8,353 bases of DNA from Clostridiales bacterium. Its GTDB lineage: Bacteria > Bacillota > Clostridia > UBA1381. Below are positions 1 to 5,621 of this stretch, in pieces (the stretch's first letter is position 1; each line of letters opens with the position of its first letter). Under the pieces are notes generated by a model that did no database searches, was not told where the DNA came from, and saw only the letters and a program-made list of their open reading frames with translations. The translations under genes were made by a program, and so were the position numbers. The DNA is taken from contig DMLG01000115.1 in assembly GCA_003453455.1 (NCBI GenBank), positions 1 to 8,353 on the forward strand, read 5' to 3'.

Positions 1-584
1 TGTTCCTTATATGTCACCATATTATCTCTGAGGTAATCAAAACCCATTTCGTTATTTGTGCCATAGGTAATATCCGCACTATATGCTGCCTTTCGCTCAT
101 TACTGTCAAGGTCATGGATAATAAGTCCGACAGAAAGTCCTAAAAACTTATATACCTTTCCCATCCATTCCGAGTCACGCTTTGCAAGATAATCGTTTAC
201 GGTAACGATATGTACGCCACCGCCTGTGAGCGCATTAAGATACGCCGGAAGTGTTGAAACAAGCGTTTTTCCTTCACCCGTTTTCATCTCTGCAATTCTT
301 CCCTGGTGCAGGATTATTCCGCCTATTACCTGAACATAAAAATGCTTCATTCCAAGCACTCGCCAGCTTGCCTCGCGCACAACAGCAAACGCCTCCGGAA
401 GAAGGCTGTCCAAATCCTCGCCATCTTTTATGCGGTTTTTAAACTCATCGGTCTTTGCCGCAAGTTCTTTATCAGAAAGTGCCTGCATTTCAGGTTCCAG
501 CGCCATAACCTTGTCCGCAATCGGCGTAACACGCTTTAACTCTCTCTGCGAATATGTGCCGAAAATCTTATCAAAAAGTCCCAT
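1..584 (-). CDS. secA: Protein translocase ATPase subunit SecA, N-terminal 194 residues (3' end outside the window)
   Basis: SecA is the cytosolic ATPase motor that pushes preproteins through the SecYEG channel. The visible part begins [10 protein letters not shown], the usual SecA N-terminus. It then carries the conserved IGGIILHQG (about residues 87-95), the Walker A motif MKTGEGKT (100-107) of nucleotide-binding domain 1, the [11 protein letters not shown] block (127-137) and ITYGTNNE (172-179) followed by GFDYLRDNM (181-189). The DEAD-like Walker B, preprotein-crosslinking, scaffold and C-terminal domains lie beyond the left edge. Full-length SecA is usually 800-950 residues, so about a fifth is seen. 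The start is ATG at 584-582, with a GAGGTGG-type ribosome binding site a few bases upstream. No frameshift is seen. The gene follows dpaB on the same strand but is separated from it by a hairpin and has a plausible promoter of its own. Motif order leaves little doubt about identity. Whether this is the only secA copy cannot be told here. Confidence 0.97.
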   Translation of the reverse strand, partial: MGLFDKIFGTYSQRELKRVTPIADKVMALEPEMQALSDKELAAKTDEFKNRIKDGEDLDSLLPEAFAVVREASWRVLGMKHFYVQVIGGIILHQGRIAEMKTGEGKTLVSTLPAYLNALTGGGVHIVTVNDYLAKRDSEWMGKVYKFLGLSVGLIIHDLDSNERKAAYSADITYGTNNEMGFDYLRDNMVTYKE

Positions 585-629
585 AGTCCACCTCGTACTT
601 CGATTTATTTAAAGTAAATACATTCCCAT

Positions 630-657
630 AATATACCTATTTTACAGTATAACACAA
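630..657 (-). promoter_or_regulatory. Candidate sigma-A promoter of secA
   Basis: On the minus strand TTGTGT (657-652) is followed after 16 bp by TATATT (635-630). The -10 matches consensus at five of six positions and the -35 only at three. Transcription would start near 623, giving a leader of about 39 nt that includes the ribosome binding site. A separate secA promoter is expected because a hairpin follows dpaB. Another -10-like hexamer, TATACT (651-646), lies in the same AT-rich stretch, so the exact promoter is uncertain. Confidence 0.4.
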
Positions 658-705
658 ACCGAAGAAAAATACTATACTTTTTTAAAAATTTTATAAAAGT
701 TTTAA

Positions 706-737
706 GGAGTGCAAGGCAAAAATTCTCCTCGCACTCC
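706..737 (-). terminator. Hairpin terminator after dpaB
   Basis: The arms GGAGTGCAAGG (706-716) and CCTCGCACTCC (727-737) form an 11-bp stem with one G-U wobble when read on the minus strand, around a 10-nt loop. The hairpin begins 26 nt beyond the dpaB stop. The minus-strand tail is TTAAAACTTTT, a broken U-tract, so it is a weaker intrinsic terminator than the one after the MATE gene. On the plus strand the stem is followed by CCCTTTTCTTTT, so it could also stop antisense transcription. The hairpin is certain. Its efficiency is inferred. Confidence 0.65.
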
Positions 738-763
738 CCCTTTTCTTTTGCCGATATATATAA

Positions 764-1342
764 TCAGCACAATATTGGCTGTAATTGTTTTCCCGATAGC
801 GCCGCCTCTGCTGTGGGTATAATCTTTGTCATATCCGCAACAAGCGAATTTGGTTTCTTTATACAATCGTCTTGACCAAACGGCACAAGGTATATATTTT
901 TACTGTTTAACAGAAAGCCTATGTTTTTTGCAGCATTTCCAAGCCCGTCATTTGTCGATACTGCAATCACCACAGGTTTTCCGCCGCGAAGATGCGCTTT
1001 TGCCGCCATAGTTACTGAACTGTCAGCAATCCCGTTTGCAAGCTTTGCAAGCGAATTCCCCGTACAGGGAGCTATGATTAGCAGGTCAAGATAACTTTTC
1101 GGACCTATCGGTTCTGCCTCTTTCACAGACTTTATGACAGGATTTCCGCAAATCATTTCAAGCCGGCTCACAAAATCCTTGGCGTCCCCAAAACGCGTAT
1201 CGGTAGAAAATGCCGTCTCGCTCATTATAGGAAAAATATTGGCATCAAGCGTCGCAAGCTTCTCTGCCTCTTTTATAACTCTTGCAAAGGTACAAAACGA
1301 GCCGGTCATAGCAAATCCGACAGTTTTGCCTTTTAATTCCAC
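764..1342 (-). CDS. dpaB: Dipicolinate synthase subunit B (SpoVFB/DpaB)
   Basis: With DpaA, this subunit makes pyridine-2,6-dicarboxylate (dipicolinic acid, DPA) from a dihydrodipicolinate-pathway intermediate in the mother cell during sporulation. DPA is then loaded into the forespore core with Ca2+. The 192-residue product has the flavoprotein-like fold of the family: GSFCTF near the N-terminus (14-19), the signature APCTGNSLAKLANGIAD (91-107) and a C-terminal segment with PFGQDD (154-159). Length is close to the family's usual 190-200. The start is GTG (1342-1340), chosen because GGAGGTG at 1355-1349 lies 6 nt upstream. An ATG two bases earlier (1344-1342) is in another frame and stops after two more codons. 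The ribosome binding site overlaps the last codons of dpaA, and only 3 nt separate the two genes, so translation is probably coupled. The stop is TGA. Confidence 0.95.
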   Translation of the reverse strand: MELKGKTVGFAMTGSFCTFARVIKEAEKLATLDANIFPIMSETAFSTDTRFGDAKDFVSRLEMICGNPVIKSVKEAEPIGPKSYLDLLIIAPCTGNSLAKLANGIADSSVTMAAKAHLRGGKPVVIAVSTNDGLGNAAKNIGFLLNSKNIYLVPFGQDDCIKKPNSLVADMTKIIPTAEAALSGKQLQPILC

Positions 1343-1345
1343 ATT

Positions 1346-2188
1346 TTACACCTCCGTTTCCGAAAGAATGTTCATTATAGTTTCCTTTATTATTTTCCCA
1401 GAGGTTATAGGGGCTGTTTTCCCCGGAAGCGACAGCGCCCATATGACATTTTTCCCAAGTTTTTTTGCTACCTCAAAATCTACTCCGCCCGGTTTTGATG
1501 CAACATCAAGTATAAGAGCATCGTTTCTGACATTTTTGAGAACTTTTTCGTCTAAAATTTTAGCAGGTACGGTATTTATAACAAGGTCAAATTTTGATAC
1601 TTCATTTTCAAGGCTTTCCGTATGTATCGCCTTCATCCCTTTTTCCTTTATCCACGCAAAATCTGCACATTTCCGTGCGGAAACGCATACCTCGCTTCCC
1701 AAAGCCTTGAACTTTTCAGCAATTACCTTGCCTACCCTTCCGTAACCTATAACCAAAACTCTGCTTTCAAAAAGCGTTATCGGCATTTCCGAAAGCGCTA
1801 TTTCTATAACTCCCTCTGCTGTCGGGATTGCATTCTTTATTATAAGTTCCTCTCTCTCAAAATAATCTATATAGGCTATTTGCTTGCTCTTCAAATCATT
1901 TTCCATATCTTTCGGCATTTTTGCACCAAGAACAAGACAATTTTTGTCTATCCTCGCTGTTATTTCCGAAAGATTTATTTTACTTTTTGAAAAAGGCGCG
2001 TTCAAAGTTATTCCATCACCGCTTACTGGGATTGGCAAAATCAAAATTTCTGCTTTTTTTATATCGTCTAACAAAAATTCTTCCTCTGAAATCCCTATCC
2101 CAAAAACCTTAAAACCTTCCTCCTCCAAAAGTTTTTTTACAGTAACCTGACGCAAGTCGCCGCCTAATACGCATACAGACTCTCTCAC
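1346..2188 (-). CDS. dpaA: Dipicolinate synthase subunit A (SpoVFA/DpaA)
   Basis: This is the NAD(P)-binding subunit of dipicolinate synthase, which provides DPA for spore-core dehydration and heat resistance. The 280-residue protein starts with a short strand leading into GGDLRQ (9-14), the characteristic DpaA N-terminal motif. It continues with YFEREEL (109-115) and NAIPTAEGVIE (119-129). A Rossmann nucleotide loop VIGYGRVGKVIA (146-157) follows, and then the C-terminal LPGKTAPITSGK (254-265), also typical of the family. Length is slightly below the usual 290-300. The start is GTG (2188-2186), supported by AAGGAGG (2203-2197) 8 nt upstream, and no ATG start fits that site. dpaB follows after 3 nt. 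The gene begins just downstream of the MATE terminator, so it needs its own promoter, and a sporulation-type candidate is listed separately. Its presence implies the DpaAB route to DPA, which some Clostridium species lack and replace with an EtfA-linked reaction. Confidence 0.96.
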   Translation of the reverse strand: MRESVCVLGGDLRQVTVKKLLEEEGFKVFGIGISEEEFLLDDIKKAEILILPIPVSGDGITLNAPFSKSKINLSEITARIDKNCLVLGAKMPKDMENDLKSKQIAYIDYFEREELIIKNAIPTAEGVIEIALSEMPITLFESRVLVIGYGRVGKVIAEKFKALGSEVCVSARKCADFAWIKEKGMKAIHTESLENEVSKFDLVINTVPAKILDEKVLKNVRNDALILDVASKPGGVDFEVAKKLGKNVIWALSLPGKTAPITSGKIIKETIMNILSETEV

Positions 2189-2196
2189 TTTTTATA

Positions 2197-2203
2197 CCTC
2201 CTT
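2197..2203 (-). promoter_or_regulatory. Ribosome binding site that fixes the GTG start of dpaA
   Basis: Minus-strand AAGGAGG lies 8 nt before GTG at 2188. This near-perfect anti-16S match is the main reason for preferring the GTG over any downstream ATG. Confidence 0.85.
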
Positions 2204-2209
2204 TTTACC

Positions 2210-2236
2210 ATAATATGAAATATAAATAGATTTGTT
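2210..2236 (-). promoter_or_regulatory. Candidate sporulation (mother-cell sigma) promoter of dpaA
   Basis: The minus strand reads AAC (2236-2234), 16 bp, then CATATTAT (2217-2210). The second element fits the CATAnnnT form of sigma-E/sigma-K -10 regions, and AC at about this distance fits the minimal sigma-K -35. dpaAB of Bacillus is known to be mother-cell expressed. The predicted start falls near 2203, very close to the ribosome binding site, which is tight. The same bases could also be read as a sigma-A -10 (TATTAT) with a poor -35. The assignment is an inference from position and gene function. Confidence 0.35.
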
Positions 2237-2241
2237 AAACA

Positions 2242-2266
2242 AAAAAACCGCCTATTGCGGTTTTTT
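2242..2266 (-). terminator. Rho-independent terminator overlapping the MATE stop codon
   Basis: AAAAAACCGC (2242-2251) and GCGGTTTTTT (2257-2266) form a 10-bp stem around the loop CTATT. On the minus strand it is followed by an uninterrupted run of seven T. The TAG stop of the MATE gene (2254-2252) sits in the loop, so the upstream arm encodes the last residues of the protein. It separates the DUF5662-MATE unit from dpaA. Confidence 0.88.
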
Positions 2267-3601
2267 CAAACTTTTTAAAAACTGAACTCCGAAGGGAATT
2301 GCACAGATTGATGTTATACTATCTGCAATAGGCTGTGAATACTGCACACCTGCAATCCCTATATACTTAGGAAGTATAAGTATCAGCGGAATAAAGAATA
2401 TTCCCTGCCGCATACAGGATAAAAGCGTTGCCGTCCATGATTTTCCCGTCACTTGAAGGGTGGTGCTGCAAATATTATTTATAGGTATTAATAAAAGAGC
2501 AAAGCATTGTGCTTTAAGTGCCGTAACACCGTATTCAATTACTGCCGCATCGTCCTTTGTGAACATTGCCATAATGTGCTTTGCAAACACAAAAACGGGC
2601 ACTCCGAGAACACAAGCAACCAAAAGGGTTAAAAAGAAGGTAAAATAAAACGCCTGCTTTACCCTTTCGTACTTTTTTGCACCGTAGTTTATTCCAAGTA
2701 CAGGCTGATAGCCTTGTCCAATACCCAGCATAACCGCAAATATCATCATAAATACCTTTCCAACTATGCTCATTGCAGCAACTGCCGCATCACCGTAAGC
2801 CGCCGCACCTCTGTTTAACAGCATTACGCCGACGGAAGCAAAGCCCTGTCTTGCAAGAGACGGAAGTCCCGTCTTAAATATATTGAGGTAAATTGAAATT
2901 GAATGCGATATCTTAAATACAGACAGCTTTATTGCGCTCTTTCCCGTAAAAAAGAAGGAAAGCAGAATAAAAAAACTGATAACCTGGCTTAGAAGCGTTG
3001 CAAGCGCCGCACCTGCCGTTCCCATTTTAAAGGTAAATATCAAAAGCGGGTCAAGTCCTATATTCAAAATTGCCCCTGATGTTATGCCAATCATCGCATA
3101 CTTTGCATTCCCCTGATAGCGTAGAATATTATTAAGCGCATATACCCCCATCATAAAGGGAGCGCCAAAAACTATATACCGCCCGTAGCTCACAGCATAC
3201 GGAAGTATGGTATCTGTTGCACCAAAACTCCTCATAAAAAACGGCATTTTAAAGGACATTATAAGTATTATCAGTATTCCGAAAAATAAACCCAAAAAAA
3301 GGCTTGAAGATGCGACTTCCGATGCCTCATCCCCCTTTTTCTCGCCCAAAAGCCTCGAAATTATGCTGCCGGAACCCATACCTATTGTAAAGCCTATCGC
3401 CTGAATTATTGCCATAAGCGAAAAAACAACGCCAACAGCACCTGATGCGCTTGTCCCTATTCTCGACACAAAATACGCATCAGCACTGTTGTATATTGCC
3501 GACACCAACATACTGATTACCGTTGGTACGGCAAGAACTGCCACAAGCTTTGATATGGGCGTTTCGGTCATTTTTTTATACTGTTCCTCCTGCGTAGCCA
3601 T
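2252..3601 (-). CDS. MATE family multidrug/Na+ efflux transporter
   Basis: This is an inner-membrane antiporter of the multidrug and toxic compound extrusion family, exporting cationic or xenobiotic compounds by Na+ or H+ exchange. The real substrate cannot be read from sequence. The 449 residues form about 12 hydrophobic segments in two halves, with the second beginning around residue 240. Family marks include GMGSGSIISRLLGEKKG (74-90), the second-half GYQPVLGINYGAKK (297-310) and RQG (398-400). Length is normal for the family (440-460). The gene lies 3 nt downstream of the DUF5662 gene and shares its promoter. The ATG at 3601 has its nearest ribosome binding site (AAGGTGG, 3622-3616) 14 nt away, which is long. 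A second ATG at 3571, residue 11, has AGGAGG inside the reading frame, also 14 nt away. The shorter start MTETPISKL resembles how many relatives begin, so a 439-residue product is possible. Function class is secure and the start is not. Confidence 0.93.
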   Translation of the reverse strand: MATQEEQYKKMTETPISKLVAVLAVPTVISMLVSAIYNSADAYFVSRIGTSASGAVGVVFSLMAIIQAIGFTIGMGSGSIISRLLGEKKGDEASEVASSSLFLGLFFGILIILIMSFKMPFFMRSFGATDTILPYAVSYGRYIVFGAPFMMGVYALNNILRYQGNAKYAMIGITSGAILNIGLDPLLIFTFKMGTAGAALATLLSQVISFFILLSFFFTGKSAIKLSVFKISHSISIYLNIFKTGLPSLARQGFASVGVMLLNRGAAAYGDAAVAAMSIVGKVFMMIFAVMLGIGQGYQPVLGINYGAKKYERVKQAFYFTFFLTLLVACVLGVPVFVFAKHIMAMFTKDDAAVIEYGVTALKAQCFALLLIPINNICSTTLQVTGKSWTATLLSCMRQGIFFIPLILILPKYIGIAGVQYSQPIADSITSICAIPFGVQFLKSLKKPQ

Positions 3602-3604
3602 TTC

Positions 3605-4129
3605 TTAATATTTATCCACCTTTCGTATGTGCGAAAATGTTTCTTTTTCGCCCTTTTCTTTTAGCATAATAAGCCATTCTTCAAGCAAATCTGAGGTTTC
3701 ACTATGAATTAATCTCTTGCCCTTTCCGCCCAAAAAATATTCAAGCGGATATGCGTCAGTGTAGTCCTTTCCCTTGTATATACGGCTTGCCGCAACCCTG
3801 TCGCAAAACATTTCCTTTACATATTTTATCGGCATTTTTACAGGTCCGTATTCGCGCGTTTCGGGACGATAGTCCGTCCAATATTCAAAATGATGCTTAT
3901 TTCTGCCTTTATGATGCATCCATGCATCTGAATATCCCTTGTCGGCTCTTTCGCCCACATTCGGGCTTTTATCGCCCTGATAATATTTGGCACCCAGACA
4001 GAATTCAGAGGGCGTATACTTTGATAAATCGTGAAAAAGTCCCTGCCACAGGATGCCTGCTTTTTTGCAGTTTCTTATCACTTCATGTCTGTGCTTTGTT
4101 ATAGTAATAAAATGCTTTATTGCTTTCAT
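3605..4129 (-). CDS. DUF5662 family protein of unknown function
   Basis: This 174-residue soluble protein matches the DUF5662 family from memory of its conserved core. No biochemical role is established. It is rich in invariant-looking His, Asp and Arg: H13 and H15 in TKHRHEV, H33-D34 in GLFHDLSKY, an unusual MHHKGRNKHH run (71-80), WTDY (84-87) and FCDRVAA (108-114). The spacing of His, His-Asp and a later Asp recalls metal-binding sites of HD-type hydrolases, so a metal-dependent phosphohydrolase-like fold is possible, but this is only inference. There is no signal peptide or membrane segment. The start is ATG with GAGGAGAG just upstream and a strong promoter about 20 nt before it. It is the first gene of a unit with the MATE transporter 3 nt downstream. 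Confidence 0.85.
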   Translation of the reverse strand: MKAIKHFITITKHRHEVIRNCKKAGILWQGLFHDLSKYTPSEFCLGAKYYQGDKSPNVGERADKGYSDAWMHHKGRNKHHFEYWTDYRPETREYGPVKMPIKYVKEMFCDRVAASRIYKGKDYTDAYPLEYFLGGKGKRLIHSETSDLLEEWLIMLKEKGEKETFSHIRKVDKY

Positions 4130-4156
4130 TTTTACTCTCCTCTTTTTATCTTCCTC

Positions 4157-4185
4157 ATTATATCATCAAAATATTTCTTTTTCAA
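4157..4185 (-). promoter_or_regulatory. Sigma-A promoter (extended -10) of the DUF5662-MATE unit
   Basis: The minus strand reads TTGAAA (4185-4180), a 17-bp spacer ending in TGA, then TATAAT (4162-4157). The -35 matches five of six positions, the -10 is perfect, and the TGn extension is present. Transcription should begin near 4150, giving a leader of about 21 nt with the ribosome binding site. No operator-like repeat is obvious. Confidence 0.8.
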
Positions 4186-4207
4186 GGTATATTCCTTTTC
4201 AATTTCT

Positions 4208-4236
4208 TTGACAAATGCGGTATTTTTGTGTATAAT
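4208..4236 (+). promoter_or_regulatory. Consensus sigma-A promoter of the DUF512-der-plsY-gpsA operon
   Basis: TTGACA (4208-4213), exactly 17 bp, TATAAT (4231-4236): all twelve hexamer positions match the housekeeping consensus at optimal spacing. Transcription should start at about 4242-4244. It is divergent from the DUF5662 promoter, with 22 bp between the two -35 boxes. Because the transcript starts here, an ATG at 4242 could only be used as a leaderless start, which moves the likely start of the first gene to 4287. Confidence 0.88.
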
Positions 4237-4274
4237 GTGTAATGTTAAGAGAATTTTGGCAAAAATACTTGCAC

Positions 4275-4279
4275 GAGGG
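4275..4279 (+). promoter_or_regulatory. Ribosome binding site that fixes the start of the DUF512 protein
   Basis: GAGGG lies 7 nt before ATG 4287. No comparable site can precede ATG 4242, which sits at the predicted transcription start. The site favours a 440-residue product beginning MQKSNTEISY. Confidence 0.75.
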
Positions 4280-4286
4280 ATTTTAT

Positions 4287-5609
4287 ATGCAAAAGAGCAA
4301 TACTGAAATTTCATATGTTGAGCCCGGCTCTCTTGCAGAAAGCGCAGGGCTTTTGCCCGGGGATAAAATCGCGAAAATTGACGGTCATGAAATACACGAT
4401 ATTTTAGAATACCGTTACCTGATTTCCGAGCCTGAGGTCGTTTTGGAAGTCATAAAGGCTGACGGCACAACAGAAATAATTACAGTAGAAAACGATTACG
4501 AAGATTTAGGGATAGAGTTTTGTGAGGCTTTAATTGCCGAGGCAAAATCATGTAAGAATAAGTGTATTTTCTGTTTTATAGACCAGCTCCCAAAGGGTAT
4601 GCGTAAGACGGTTTATTTTAAGGACGACGATACAAGGCTTTCCTTTTTGCAGGGGAATTATGTAACGCTTACAAATGTATCGGATGAAGAACTTTCGCGC
4701 ATTATAGCAATGCATATTTCCCCTATAAATATCTCGGTTCATACAACAAATCCTGAGCTTCGTGTAAAAATGCTCAAAAATCCTAATGCGGCAAAGATTT
4801 TTGACATTATGAAAATGCTTGCGGCTCACGGAATTTCTATGAACTGCCAGATTGTGCTCTGCCCGGGCTACAACGATAAGGCTGAACTTGACAGAACAAT
4901 ATCTGATATGGCATCGCTCTATCCGTATGTTTTAAGCTGCTCCATCGTGCCTGTCGGGCTTACCAAATGTCGTGAGGGGCTTTGCGAGCTTATGCCTTTT
5001 GACAAAAACTCCTCTTTGGAAACGGTGCGTCAAATTGAAAAATACCAGAAAAAATTCCGGAAAGAATATGGTATAAATCTGATATATTTATCAGACGAAT
5101 TTTATATAAACGCCGGACTTCCTATCCCTCTCCCATCAGAGTATGACGGGTTTCCGCAGATTGAAAACGGAGTCGGGCTTATCGCGTCAATGCAAGAGGA
5201 GTTCGACGAGGCAATAAAACTTGTGAAAAACAAGGATTATAAAAGGAATGTCGCGATTGCAACGGGCGAAATCGCATATGAGTTTATAAATACGCTTTCA
5301 GAAAGGCTTATGGCGGCTTGCCAAGGACTTAAAATCACGGTATTTCCTATAAAAAATAATTTTTTCGGCGGCGGAGTAAATGTTACGGGTCTTGTTACGG
5401 GAAGCGATATTATTCGAGTAATACCGGATGCGTCAGATTTTGATGAACTGCTGATTTCTGAGTGTATGCTGCGTAGCGGTGAGGATATATTTTTGGACGA
5501 TATAACGCTTTCAGAGCTTTCCCAAAAGCTCGGCGTCAAAATCACGCCGACGCCCAACGACGGATATGCTTTTATAGAAAAAATACTTGATACGGAATTG
5601 GAATTTTAA
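4287..5609 (+). CDS. PDZ / radical-SAM / DUF512 protein of unknown function
   Basis: The 440-residue cytosolic protein has three parts. A short PDZ-like domain (about 7-75) includes EPGSLAESAGLLPGDKI. A radical-SAM domain follows, with the cluster-binding C89-x3-C93-x2-C96 in CKNKCIFCFIDQ and then LPKGMRKTVY and DDTRLSFLQGNY, which are hallmarks of this family. The DUF512 C-terminal region includes NNFFGGGVNVTGLVTG (357-372) and ends with a LDDITLSEL-like segment. Radical-SAM enzymes cleave S-adenosylmethionine with a [4Fe-4S] cluster to start radical chemistry. The substrate of this family is unknown to me, and older annotations call it a NifB/MoaA-related Fe-S oxidoreductase. The start is ATG 4287. 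An in-frame ATG at 4242 would add 15 residues but coincides with the predicted transcription start. It leads an operon with der, whose ribosome binding site overlaps this gene's TAA. That tight link to der hints at a housekeeping role but does not prove one. Confidence 0.93.
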   Translation: MQKSNTEISYVEPGSLAESAGLLPGDKIAKIDGHEIHDILEYRYLISEPEVVLEVIKADGTTEIITVENDYEDLGIEFCEALIAEAKSCKNKCIFCFIDQLPKGMRKTVYFKDDDTRLSFLQGNYVTLTNVSDEELSRIIAMHISPINISVHTTNPELRVKMLKNPNAAKIFDIMKMLAAHGISMNCQIVLCPGYNDKAELDRTISDMASLYPYVLSCSIVPVGLTKCREGLCELMPFDKNSSLETVRQIEKYQKKFRKEYGINLIYLSDEFYINAGLPIPLPSEYDGFPQIENGVGLIASMQEEFDEAIKLVKNKDYKRNVAIATGEIAYEFINTLSERLMAACQGLKITVFPIKNNFFGGGVNVTGLVTGSDIIRVIPDASDFDELLISECMLRSGEDIFLDDITLSELSQKLGVKITPTPNDGYAFIEKILDTELEF

Positions 5610-5621
5610 GGAGAATGAATA

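Noticed and set aside
251..612. Three small plus-strand frames opposite secA
   Set aside because: They are antisense to a clear SecA coding sequence and no feature supports translation.
1134..1745. 203-codon plus-strand open frame
   Set aside because: It is entirely antisense to dpaA and dpaB, which have clear family motifs and ribosome binding sites. Its translation is low-complexity Ser/Phe-rich, as expected from a shadow frame.
3751..4104. 117-codon plus-strand open frame
   Set aside because: It is antisense to the DUF5662 gene, with no ribosome binding site or recognisable domain.
4254..4264. Short palindrome TTTTGGCAAAA in the leader of the DUF512 operon
   Set aside because: It is too short and AT-rich to separate from chance. 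There is no second copy, no G+C stem and no riboswitch-like conservation.
4132..4314. 60-codon minus-strand frame upstream of the DUF5662 gene
   Set aside because: It spans the extended -10 promoter of the DUF5662 gene and the opposite promoter, has no recognisable motif, and starts inside the 5' end of the plus-strand radical-SAM gene.
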